Shown: positions 1 through 6,929 of the stretch, piece by piece | Position numbering within the stretch: position 1 is the stretch's first letter | How the letters are laid out: each line of letters begins with the position of its first letter | From: an uncultured Bacteroidota bacterium | GTDB taxonomy: Bacteria > Bacteroidota > Bacteroidia > 2-12-FULL-35-15 | DNA: 11,701 nt | Assembly (NCBI GenBank): GCA_903889605.1 | Contig: CAISYK010000554.1 | Coordinates: 1 to 11,701 of the forward strand | Reading direction: 5' to 3' | Position numbers and translations under genes: made by a program | Notes under the pieces: model-generated | What the model saw: only the letters and a program-made list of their open reading frames with translations | What the model was told of the DNA's origin: nothing | Database searches by the model: none

Positions 1-162
1 ATTATTGAACAAATTAAAAATTTGCGTGATTTATTAACAGAAACAGTGATTGATGATGAAAAAACAATTTTCACAACGGAACCACGGTATAGACTCGTTT
101 TCAATGGAGTTGAAATAGAAAAATTAAAGGAAAAAATCTGGCACTTATTAGATAAAATTTAA
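1..162 (+). CDS. C-terminal end of an unrecognised protein (5' end outside window)
   Basis: The frame is open from base 1 and closes at TAA 160-162, giving 53 residues that end in KIWHLLDKI. The piece is rich in Lys, Glu and Ile and reads like alternating helix and strand, with a YRLVFNGVEIEKLKEK stretch. There is no signal peptide or metal-binding motif, and I do not recognise a family. The stop lies 3 bp before the start of the RadC/JAB gene on the same strand, so the two are very probably co-transcribed and perhaps translationally coupled. That it is coding is fairly secure from the clean frame, the biased composition and the tight junction with the next gene; its function is not. Confidence 0.6.
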   Translation: MIEQIKNLRDLLTETVIDDEKTIFTTEPRYRLVFNGVEIEKLKEKIWHLLDKI

Positions 163-165
163 AAG

Positions 166-588
166 ATGATTGTAGAAATAAACACAAAATTTAAGAACAA
201 CAAGGTCAATTCTGCTGAAAAAGCGTATATGATTTTTATAGCTGTTTTTGATACGTTGGATGAAATAGACAAAGACAAAGAACATTTTTTTGTGCTAGGT
301 TTGAAAAGGAACCACCATTTCAAATATCTAGATCTGGTTTCTGTCGGCACTTTGTCTGGGTGCCTTGTTCATGCAAGGGAGGTTTTCAGAAGGGCAATTG
401 TAAACGCCACGGACTCTATAATAATAGCCCATAACCATCCATCTGGCAATATGACAACAAGTAACGAGGATGATGTAATGACCAAATCATTAAAGGAAGC
501 TGGAAAGATAATAGGAATTGCGGTTTTAGATCATATCGTTTTCTGCCAAGACGAATTTTATAGTTACGCAGAAAATGGGAATTTATAG
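166..588 (+). CDS. Stand-alone RadC/JAB (JAMM) domain protein
   Basis: This 140-residue protein carries the JAMM metal-binding signature of the RadC/JAB family. HNHPSG at residues 89-94 supplies the two metal-binding histidines (H89, H91), followed by S99 and D102 in the expected H-x-H-x7-S-x2-D spacing. E39, in the preceding strand, is a candidate catalytic acid. The flanking text (DSIIIA before, and a GIAVLDHIVF-type strand after) is typical of RadC. Full-length housekeeping RadC proteins are over 200 residues and begin with a helix-hairpin-helix region. Here that part is missing and only the JAB domain remains, the form common on mobile elements and in anti-restriction or defence neighbourhoods. 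The substrate is unknown, and the historic DNA-repair role of RadC is not well supported. The gene starts 3 bp after the upstream stop and converges on the minus-strand barrel gene. Confidence 0.88.
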   Translation: MIVEINTKFKNNKVNSAEKAYMIFIAVFDTLDEIDKDKEHFFVLGLKRNHHFKYLDLVSVGTLSGCLVHAREVFRRAIVNATDSIIIAHNHPSGNMTTSNEDDVMTKSLKEAGKIIGIAVLDHIVFCQDEFYSYAENGNL

Positions 589-658
589 GAATTTACATAC
601 TAACGCTTTTAGTTTTGGATTAAAAATTCTTGCATATTGTAAAAGGTCACTTAGTGTA

Positions 659-1354
659 CTAAATTTCTTTTTTATTTATGGTAAAGAAAGTGTAATGAAG
701 TCCTATTGTAATTTGTTGAATTTTCCATTTCAATTCACTATTATTAACATTCTTTTTTAAAATATTGCTTATCCCGTAATAATAGGTTCCCTCAATTGCA
801 AATCTATTTGTCAGATTAAAAATCAACCCAACCCTTGCCCCAAAATCAAAAGCATCAATGTTTAATTTGTCGAATTTATTATCCCAAGTAGTAATGCCCC
901 CATAGCCATCCGCTGCTTGTCCTTTTTCTCGTCCACCACTCGCAATTGCATATGCTGTTTGGGCCCCAAGATTTAGTGTCAGTTTTTTGATTTTAAATCC
1001 ATAATAGATTGGTAGCCCAACATAAGTAATGTGTGTGAAAAAATTGTCAACTCCATATTCTCCTGTGGGGTTTCCATTTTGGTCTGTGAATGGAATTTCA
1101 CTTCGCCCTTTTCCCTCAATTTGTATAAACAGAAATTCTGCTCCAAATAACGATTTGTTGCCAAGAGATAAATTGTATAGCAGTCCGCCTTGTCCTGATG
1201 CCACAAAGTAAGACTTTTGTTTTATTTGTTGTGTGGAATTATCATAAATGAATATTCCGCTAAGTCCTCCGTTGACTTTGACGCCAATATTTTGCTGCCC
1301 GTAAACCGAAAAACTAAATAGTAATATTGCCAGTATACACATTCGTCTTTTCAT
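659..1354 (-). CDS. Outer-membrane beta-barrel protein (PorT-like / OMP_b-brl type)
   Basis: The 231-residue product begins with a clear Sec signal peptide: KRR, a hydrophobic core around residues 6-15 (CILAILLFSF), and likely cleavage after VYG near residue 19. The mature part is a run of short amphipathic strands with alternating aromatic and hydrophobic residues (LLYNLSLGNKSLFGAEFLFI, VGLPIYYGFKI, FAIEGTYYYGI, ITIGLHYTF), ending in the strand pattern usual for small Bacteroidota outer-membrane barrels of the porin-family / PF13568 kind. It is the last gene of a three-gene minus-strand run, 23 bp downstream of the lipoprotein gene. The family includes T9SS component PorT, but nothing here shows that this is PorT rather than one of the many generic paralogues. 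The role is inferred as an envelope or assembly factor, or possibly a partner of the operon's protease. The start could also be M5. Confidence 0.8.
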   Translation of the reverse strand: MKRRMCILAILLFSFSVYGQQNIGVKVNGGLSGIFIYDNSTQQIKQKSYFVASGQGGLLYNLSLGNKSLFGAEFLFIQIEGKGRSEIPFTDQNGNPTGEYGVDNFFTHITYVGLPIYYGFKIKKLTLNLGAQTAYAIASGGREKGQAADGYGGITTWDNKFDKLNIDAFDFGARVGLIFNLTNRFAIEGTYYYGISNILKKNVNNSELKWKIQQITIGLHYTFFTINKKEI

Positions 1355-1377
1355 AATATGGTTTTCCTCTAAAGGGG

Positions 1378-2364
1378 TTAGTAATTAATTTTAGTTTCAT
1401 TTTCTCCGTTTGTATCCATCATAAAAAGGTTCGATTCCACATAGATAGTATTTTGATTGAGTTGTTTTTTGTCTACTCTTTCAACAACAATTTTTTGCCC
1501 ATCTGGCGAAATACTTGGATACATATAACATTTTCGATCACAGCCAAATTTTAGCTGGATTGTTGTGCCTGTGTTTACATTTGTTTTATATAAGCCATAA
1601 CCAGAAGACCAAATAAGAGATTGTGCATCATTATACCAATCCATACTTGTTATAATGGCTTTACCTGTTGAAGATTGTTCAGAAAAAGAAGTAATTGCAT
1701 TTATAGTTTTTGATTGTATGTCAATCAAGCCAATGTTGTGTCCTGTTGATGCATTAAATACCGTTGCAATTTTCGTGTCGTTGGTTGACCACGCTCCATT
1801 TCCGTAAAATGAGTTGGGGATTGAATCTAACTTATAACCATTTGCTGTTGTTAGCATAATGCAATACATTGAACCTATCACTTGTCTATAAACAAGTTTT
1901 GTCCCATCTTGACTCCATTCTGGGGAATAGTTTTCATAAATAAATGTAAGTTGAGTGAGGCTATCTCCGTTTGATTTTATTTTCCAAATTTGGCTACCTG
2001 CTCTGTTAAAAACAATCCAATTTTTTATACTCCATTTAGGTTGCCCCAAAACATTATTTGTTAAAAATGTTTTTTGACCTGTATTGAAATTAATCGAATA
2101 TAGATTATTCCCTGAGGTAATTATACTGTCCCCAGTGGTAAGAACAATTTCAGCAGAATTGTTGGGATTAAAACATGGAGCATGTATGTTGAATGTTGAA
2201 TTCCGAATTTGGTATTGATACCCTAATTGGCTTGTTGATATTGGGAAATCTTCACAAATACCGCCATCATTGGAAATGGGAGGATCTTTTTTACACCCCA
2301 CCTCCCAAAGCAACAATAGGTTAAAAGTAACAAGGATTAAAGTCTTAAATTTTGGTGGTTTCAT
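1378..2364 (-). CDS. Lipoprotein with PD40/TolB-like beta-propeller repeats
   Basis: The 328-residue product opens with basic residues and a hydrophobic stretch (LILVTFNLLLLW, residues 9-20), then EVGC. C24 is the likely lipid-attachment cysteine within a relaxed Bacteroidota lipobox, and the following KKDPP is a typical linker. The body holds repeated WD40-like PD40 blades, best seen as PEWSQDGTKLVYR (148-160), GAWSTNDTKIATVF (190-203), DWYNDAQSLIWSSG (242-255) and PSISPDGQKIVVE (283-295). Blades of this type occur in TolB, in the PorE component of T9SS, and in many surface proteins; they bind partners and have no catalytic residues. The gene follows the T9SS protease by 18 bp and precedes the barrel by 23 bp. 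It probably sits at the outer membrane facing the periplasm or the surface. A specific partnership with the protease is inference. Confidence 0.8.
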   Translation of the reverse strand: MKPPKFKTLILVTFNLLLLWEVGCKKDPPISNDGGICEDFPISTSQLGYQYQIRNSTFNIHAPCFNPNNSAEIVLTTGDSIITSGNNLYSINFNTGQKTFLTNNVLGQPKWSIKNWIVFNRAGSQIWKIKSNGDSLTQLTFIYENYSPEWSQDGTKLVYRQVIGSMYCIMLTTANGYKLDSIPNSFYGNGAWSTNDTKIATVFNASTGHNIGLIDIQSKTINAITSFSEQSSTGKAIITSMDWYNDAQSLIWSSGYGLYKTNVNTGTTIQLKFGCDRKCYMYPSISPDGQKIVVERVDKKQLNQNTIYVESNLFMMDTNGENETKINY

Positions 2365-2382
2365 TATTATTTCAGGCTAAAC

Positions 2383-5300
2383 TTAATGCATAACATTTAA
2401 TTTTTTCTGCATTTTTATCTTTTCCGTTGCAAGAGAATAAACATATAAACCTTGAGCAATACCTTTTAAATCAACTTCGCAAGCGTGAATACCTTGTTGT
2501 TGTTCCCCTTCAAAAATAGTTTTTATTAAACGCCCTTGAATATCAAAGAGTTGGAGAGATATTTTTTTGCTTTCAGGCAAATAATAACCAATAGTAGCAG
2601 AATTGCTAGCAGGGTTTGGAAACACATCGAACAGATTTAAGGTGTTCTGGTTTTTAATTTCATTGATTCCTAGCGCATTGGGGTCATAAGTATGAAGAGT
2701 AAATCCTGCATTAGAATTACCATTACTTGGAAACCAAACATCCATTGCTTGGTTGTATGGATAAGTTCCTGTTAAATGATAAAAATAATTTCGGAGTACA
2801 GCATGAGTATTAGTTGCGGATACAATTTCTACATAATTTTCAGTACTAATAGGATTTAACAAGCTCCAGCCCTGAGAAGAACTGGAACGCGACCACATGT
2901 GAAGTATCTGATCTGTAGGGCTTGATAAGGTATAATCTAAAGTGAAAAGTGATTGGTAAATATCTGCATAATATTGACCTGCCGCAACACCTTGATAATT
3001 TTTGGTTAAAATAATGGGTGTTTGGCTTTGATATAATGAGGGTGTTATTGTAGTGGAGGCATTATTAAATGTTTGAATGTGTTGGATTTTATATTTTGGC
3101 TTTTCAATTATATTCATTGCCTGCCCTGCGTTTAACAACCCCCAACCCGCATAATCGTCATATCCAGCTACCCCTTTATCCGTAGCGCTAAGTTGTAAAA
3201 TAGCCTCAACATCTTCGGGGGCGAGATTTATAAAGGCATCTGGCATGTTAGGATTATTCAAATAACTCATCATCAAAGCAGCAACACCAGCAACGTGTGG
3301 AGTTGCAGCAGAAGTTCCATTAAACGTTTCAGTACTATTTGAGCCACTTTTAAGAGAGGTCACAATTTCAGTACTCCCAGGAGCCATGACATCAACGCCT
3401 TTTCCATAACTTGATGACCACCAGTTGTCTCCATTAGATGTTGATTTATACTCTCCGTCAGTGCCACTTGCGCTAACATTTATTACCAATTGGTCGCTAA
3501 AACATGCTGGATAACTAGCAACATCATTACCATCATTACCACGAGCTGCTATAAAAGTAACTTTGTTATTATTTGCAAACTCAACAGCATCATGTAACAA
3601 ACTGCTGCTATTGACGCCGCCATAACTATTACTCATAATATTTAAGCCAAACCCACCGCTACTAATACTTTTAGCCCCACCTATTATCGCGTTATTAATC
3701 CAGGTGTCATTAATGTATACGCCACTATCATTGGCAATACGCATATTATATAAGCTACATCCAGTTGTATTATTTGCAACATCACCACCTGCAATACCTG
3801 CAATATCTGTATTGTTGTTTCTTAAAGCGCCAATTATCCCGGCGCAAGCCGTTCCGTGTCCTAAACCATCGTAAGGGGCTGATAAACTTGTCCAAGTTGT
3901 ATAATCAAAGCCCCCATTAACTGTCCCATTTAAATCACTATGGCCTTGGTCAATACCAGAATCATATACCCCCACTTTAATAAATGACTTTCCGGTTTCT
4001 TTGCCCCAAGCAGATTCTATATTAATGTTTGCATTAGAATATGTTGGTGTTGGATGTAAACTTGCTTGCTCATTTGCATACTTTGTATCATTTGGAATAT
4101 TCGTCATTTCATAAACATTGTTCAATTCAGCATACCAAATATTAGGCGTGCATTTGTTTAAACTGTCTGCGCTAGTTTCCACTTGCAAATTGGTGGGAAG
4201 CTCAATTATAAAAGTGGCCCAAAAATCAGGAATTTTCACTGTGTCGCCAAGTCGGCTGATTGAAATAGAATCATTTGGTGTAAGATTTTTGAAAACTTTT
4301 ATCGTTGTAAAGTTACCCATTGTCGAGGTAGCTAAGCCAAACTTAGAATTCATAAGGGCAATTGTGGTATTATTTACAAATTTATTAAGTGTCCCAAACT
4401 CTATTGCTTTTGAGTTAACTGAATTCATTAACATTGAACTTCGGTCGAAACGAACGATTATTTCATTTGCAATATGAGTTGGGTTTCCGGTTGAATCGAA
4501 TACCGGTACGTTGGGATGCACTAATTCTTTGTATTGTAGGGTTACAAATTTGTTTTGTGTCCCCATTTTTGATTTTGAAGTCACATAAACAACATCATCG
4601 ATTTGTTTAATATCAAGCGGTTTGATATTTTCATTTCCTGTTCGGTTAAAAGTTTTTTCCCATTTTTTGTTTCCATCGGTATCATATTTTATGGTAATTG
4701 AATTTTTGTTTACTCCACTACTTATTTCTCCAATTAAGTTAACATTACCATTATTATCAATCGTAATTTTTTTTGCTTCGGCTATGTTGCTTCCATCGGT
4801 TGCACTTTGTTTTCTAATCCAGACTTCTGTTCCGTTATTTTGATATTTTAATAGTAAAATTTCTTTTCCCCCATTAACTATGGTTGTGTATCCCGAAACA
4901 TATACAGACCCATTTTCATCAATGTCAATGGAATTAGCCAAGTCATCGAACCCTGCTCCATCGTATGTCTGTACCCATTGTACTGCCAAGTTTGAATTTA
5001 ACTTGATGGTTTTAATATCTAGGTAGTTCCCGTTTATATACTCCCCGCCTGTAATATAAATATTTCCTGAAGAGTCTTTCTTCATAGAAGTAGCTTTGTC
5101 TAACCCAATAGTTGCAAGTGAATGGCGCAGAATGGCCGTTTGATTGCCACTTATGTCATATTTTATGGTTGTATAATCAGCGGAAGTCGCACTACTATCG
5201 CTACTTCCAGTAACAGTAACACCCCCTAAATTGTCTGCAACAATTGCACTTGGTATGTCATCGAGGTTTGCGAAATCATACCTTTTTACCCACTGTTCTA

Positions 5301-5865
5301 TACCATACCAGTTATATTTAATAGTTACATAATCTTGCAAACTACCTTGTCCTTTGCTTTGTCCTGTAACAAATAAATTGCCTGAGTTGTCTACAGTAAT
5401 GGCAGAAGGTTCGTCAAAACCATTTCCTGTGCCATTAAATTGTTTTGTCCACATGAGGACTCCACTTGAACTATATTTTATAGAAACAAAGTCGAAGTTT
5501 TGGTCTAACGTTGCATTTGTATATGTTGCTCCTGCGACAAAAATATTTCCGTTATCGTCAGTAGTAATGGCTGTTCCGTAATCAATCCCATTGGAGGGGC
5601 CATTAAATTGTTGTTGCCAAATAATATTTCCATTTTGGTCTAATTTGGTTGTAATAATGTTGGTTTGTTGACCTGCAACAAGGATATTGCCTGTAATAAT
5701 GACATTTCCATTATTGTCAATGGTCGATTGGGCTATATCAATAGTATCAGATAATGCACTATAGCTTGCCCATTCTTCATTTACGAACGTTTGTGCGAAT
5801 GAATTGAGCTGTATAAAAGCGAAAGCAATAAACAGTGTTTTAAATTTTTTTGTAAGTTGCATCAT
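2383..5865 (-). CDS. Secreted subtilisin-like (S8) serine protease with SBBP beta-propeller and T9SS type A sorting domain
   Basis: Domains in order: a signal peptide (basic KK, then TLFIAFAFIQLNSFAQ, cleaved near residue 25); about eight propeller-type SBBP repeats (roughly 25-445) with recurring W-x3-F and DNNGNxxxTG motifs; a linker/prodomain-like region (about 450-610); the S8 catalytic domain; and a T9SS type A C-terminal domain (about 1076-1160), with FPNPA, FDIQGRL and GLYVYSL motifs. The triad is D635 in YDSGID, H670 in GHGTACAG and S852 in NGTSAATPH, with oxyanion N777 in RGND, so the enzyme should be active. The frame stays open 37 codons further upstream, but I place the start at the ATG-ATG pair (5865 or 5862) because the signal peptide begins there. 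The upstream residues look non-coding. The gene leads a same-strand run with the lipoprotein and barrel genes. The protein is probably exported by T9SS and anchored at or released from the cell surface. The substrate is unknown. Confidence 0.93.
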   Translation of the reverse strand: MMQLTKKFKTLFIAFAFIQLNSFAQTFVNEEWASYSALSDTIDIAQSTIDNNGNVIITGNILVAGQQTNIITTKLDQNGNIIWQQQFNGPSNGIDYGTAITTDDNGNIFVAGATYTNATLDQNFDFVSIKYSSSGVLMWTKQFNGTGNGFDEPSAITVDNSGNLFVTGQSKGQGSLQDYVTIKYNWYGIEQWVKRYDFANLDDIPSAIVADNLGGVTVTGSSDSSATSADYTTIKYDISGNQTAILRHSLATIGLDKATSMKKDSSGNIYITGGEYINGNYLDIKTIKLNSNLAVQWVQTYDGAGFDDLANSIDIDENGSVYVSGYTTIVNGGKEILLLKYQNNGTEVWIRKQSATDGSNIAEAKKITIDNNGNVNLIGEISSGVNKNSITIKYDTDGNKKWEKTFNRTGNENIKPLDIKQIDDVVYVTSKSKMGTQNKFVTLQYKELVHPNVPVFDSTGNPTHIANEIIVRFDRSSMLMNSVNSKAIEFGTLNKFVNNTTIALMNSKFGLATSTMGNFTTIKVFKNLTPNDSISISRLGDTVKIPDFWATFIIELPTNLQVETSADSLNKCTPNIWYAELNNVYEMTNIPNDTKYANEQASLHPTPTYSNANINIESAWGKETGKSFIKVGVYDSGIDQGHSDLNGTVNGGFDYTTWTSLSAPYDGLGHGTACAGIIGALRNNNTDIAGIAGGDVANNTTGCSLYNMRIANDSGVYINDTWINNAIIGGAKSISSGGFGLNIMSNSYGGVNSSSLLHDAVEFANNNKVTFIAARGNDGNDVASYPACFSDQLVINVSASGTDGEYKSTSNGDNWWSSSYGKGVDVMAPGSTEIVTSLKSGSNSTETFNGTSAATPHVAGVAALMMSYLNNPNMPDAFINLAPEDVEAILQLSATDKGVAGYDDYAGWGLLNAGQAMNIIEKPKYKIQHIQTFNNASTTITPSLYQSQTPIILTKNYQGVAAGQYYADIYQSLFTLDYTLSSPTDQILHMWSRSSSSQGWSLLNPISTENYVEIVSATNTHAVLRNYFYHLTGTYPYNQAMDVWFPSNGNSNAGFTLHTYDPNALGINEIKNQNTLNLFDVFPNPASNSATIGYYLPESKKISLQLFDIQGRLIKTIFEGEQQQGIHACEVDLKGIAQGLYVYSLATEKIKMQKKLNVMH

Positions 5866-5985
5866 AATTGATTTTAAAATTTTAATTAAGAATAATATTA
5901 GTCCATTAGTATTATCCACATGATTATAGAAGTAACCACTTTTACTATAGAGGTTGTTGCAATTGATAAAACACATGCTTTATTA

Positions 5986-6011
5986 GGCTTTTTAACATAG
6001 TCGCAAAAGCC
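5986..6011 (-). terminator. Short stem-loop after the phosphatase-like gene, weak terminator candidate
   Basis: GGCTTTT (5986-5992) pairs exactly with AAAAGCC (6005-6011) around a 12-base loop, placed 2 bp beyond the stop of the gene ending at 6014. Neither strand has a proper T-run directly after the stem, so intrinsic termination is uncertain. It could equally lie in the long leader of the protease gene. Confidence 0.35.
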
Positions 6012-6013
6012 CT

Positions 6014-6466
6014 TTAAGTTTGGCATTTCTTTTTTTTAAAGTTAGTAGGTATTTCTTTATAATCAACGACCTGTCTGTCGTTGATGAAAAGATGAATAAT
6101 TTTTTCATATCCACTATCCTTATTTTCCACTGTAAATATATTTTGATTTAGTACCTTCAGAATACAATTTATTTCTTCGATTCTATAACAGATAAGCGAA
6201 GTCGAATCATAATGAAGCAACGCATCTTTCAACGGAGACAAATTGATAAAGTCTTCCTTACAGTATGTTTGAATTTGAAGTCTTCTGTCTTTTGAAATCG
6301 GCAATAATGTTTCAATACACCTTTTTTCACTTGAACTTGCAATGAAATCAATTTTAATACTTTTTAATATAACAACGAGGTCTTCGGACAATTTTTTTCC
6401 ATCTTCATCTAACATAAGTGTTTTACAGTCAATTAATCCGTGTCTTACTATATATAGTTCATTCAT
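6014..6466 (-). CDS. Histidine-phosphatase-superfamily-like protein, probably catalytically altered
   Basis: The 150-residue product begins LYIVRHG, the first-strand signature of phosphoglycerate-mutase/SixA-type histidine phosphatases, with R8, the phospho-acceptor H9 and G10. Next come an LSEDLVVILKSIKIDFI helix-strand unit and SSSEKRCIET, which matches the family's SSxxxR-A-xxT element (R49). In active members a second histidine follows a hydrophobic strand near two-thirds of the length. Here the matching place reads SLICYRIEEINCIL, with Tyr-Arg instead of His. The core fold seems present but the second catalytic His does not, so it may be a phospho-ligand-binding or regulatory pseudo-enzyme. 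I prefer the second Met (6466) because the RHG strand normally starts right at the N-terminus; the alternative start at 6487 adds MQRINYI. The gene stands between the protease operon and the accessory module, and its partner is unknown. Confidence 0.65.
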   Translation of the reverse strand: MNELYIVRHGLIDCKTLMLDEDGKKLSEDLVVILKSIKIDFIASSSEKRCIETLLPISKDRRLQIQTYCKEDFINLSPLKDALLHYDSTSLICYRIEEINCILKVLNQNIFTVENKDSGYEKIIHLFINDRQVVDYKEIPTNFKKKKCQT

Positions 6467-6737
6467 GATATAGTTTATTCGTTGCAATTTTACTAAACAT
6501 TTAGCGTGTTTCTACAGTATCAAATGTAACCCAATTTTTCATATTATTCTCTTTATACTTAGCTTTAAAATGAACAATAGTCATATTTTACTTCAAATAT
6601 TTTCGTCAGTTTGGAATTCATAATTATCTTTTTTGCCTTCGGGTGAATCCAAAAGTTTCAATCTTTCTGTTGCATCTCGTTCACGCAGCCCAGTATTTCT
6701 GCTTCTCCATTATTAGCTTTGAATATTAATTTCTCAA
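6467..6737. other. Gene-poor interval between the phosphatase-like gene and the replication module
   Basis: This interval of about 270 bp holds no intact recognised gene. It is A+T-rich for most of its length and becomes more G+C-rich towards and beyond 6880. Minus-strand reading shows a possible 27-codon ORF and frameshifted coding-like text, both listed separately. I see no tRNA, attachment-site duplication or clear promoter. It probably marks the edge of the accessory block. Confidence 0.4.
6501..6584 (-). CDS. Possible 27-residue small ORF
   Basis: ATG at 6584-6582 to TAA at 6501-6503 encodes a 27-residue peptide starting MTIVHFKAKYKENN and ending VTFDTVETR. The composition is protein-like, with an alternating strand at the start and a charged middle. 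It starts 8 bp after the stop of the coding-like fragment upstream and ends 34 bp before the preferred start of the phosphatase-like gene, which would suit a compact operon. I know no family. It may be real, or the start of a decayed longer gene. Confidence 0.25.
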   Translation of the reverse strand: MTIVHFKAKYKENNMKNWVTFDTVETR

Positions 6738-6760
6738 TTACCAGAAAGGAACTTGCTCAT
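6593..6760 (-). pseudogene. Frameshifted coding-like remnant
   Basis: Two overlapping minus-strand frames without a proper start read like one protein broken by a one-base shift. The first (about 6760 to 6658) contains LVIEKLIFKANNGEAEILG. The second (about 6709 to the stop at 6593-6595) contains LRERDATERLKLLDS and then KKDNYEFQTDENI. Joined near 6690 they give a smooth, charged, helix-forming C-terminus of about 55 residues. I do not recognise the family. The call rests only on residue composition and on the good join, so it could be chance. Confidence 0.25.
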
Positions 6761-6929
6761 CATAAGGTTGAGGTACATGAGGTGTGTGAGGTGTTTCTAA
6801 AGGTGTGTGTGTTATCCCAGATTGCGTCCTGAAAAGTGTGGTTTCTCTTGACACCTCTGGCACCTCTCACACCTCCCAGAACCCGCTCCTATCCGGTTTC
6901 GGGCGCTTTCCCGTACTTCGACCACTCAT
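6738..6929 (-). pseudogene. Small repeat-rich ORF interrupted by one in-frame TGA
   Basis: An ATG inside the end of the Toprim gene (6929-6927, shifted frame) begins MSGRSTGKRPKPDRSGFWEV and meets TGA at 6867-6869. The same frame then continues open to TAA at 6738-6740. It carries two 9-bp-period repeat tracts, EV-(stop)-EV-P-EV-S before a short spacer and then TPLETPHTPHVPQP, and ends YDEQVPFW. If the TGA were TCA or CGA it would be one 63-residue protein translated by overlap coupling with the Toprim gene. The acidic end followed by a hydrophobic tip (DEQVPF) loosely recalls the SSB C-terminal tip, which would suit a replication accessory peptide, but this is weak. It could be a recent nonsense mutation, a readthrough gene, or repeat DNA that happens to stay open. 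Confidence 0.35.
6770..6876. repeat. Paired 9-bp repeat tracts forming a 15-bp inverted repeat
   Basis: Plus-strand units at 6770-6778, 6779-6787 and 6788-6796 share GAGGT at 9-bp spacing. Units at 6850-6858, 6859-6867 and 6868-6876 share the complement ACCTC at the same period, in opposite orientation. GAGGTGTGTGAGGTG (6779-6793) and CACCTCTCACACCTC (6861-6875) are inverse complements with one mismatch. A second inner pair, AGGTGT (6801-6806) with ACACCT (6851-6856), would extend the fold. No T-run follows on either strand, so it does not look like an ordinary terminator. Confidence 0.8.

Noticed and set aside
651..662. TTAGTGTACTAA palindrome followed by a T-rich stretch as a terminator for the convergent genes
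   Set aside because: The stem has only five A+T-rich pairs with a two-base loop and overlaps the barrel gene's stop, too weak to call.
575..760. Plus-strand 61-codon ORF across the RadC end and the barrel gene end
   Set aside because: It overlaps two better-supported genes and is Phe/Leu/Asn-rich from A+T-rich sequence.
4118..4477. Plus-strand 119-codon ORF within the protease gene
   Set aside because: It is antisense to a large gene with complete catalytic motifs and has no independent support.
4530..5800. Periodic sequence in the protease 5' half considered as a CRISPR or DNA repeat array
   Set aside because: The periodicity is at the protein level (SBBP propeller blades of about 50 residues). 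The DNA units are diverged and there are no spacers.
5866..5976. N-terminal extension of the protease frame by 37 codons
   Set aside because: It would bury the clear signal peptide behind non-protein-like sequence; the ATG pair at 5865/5862 is the natural start.
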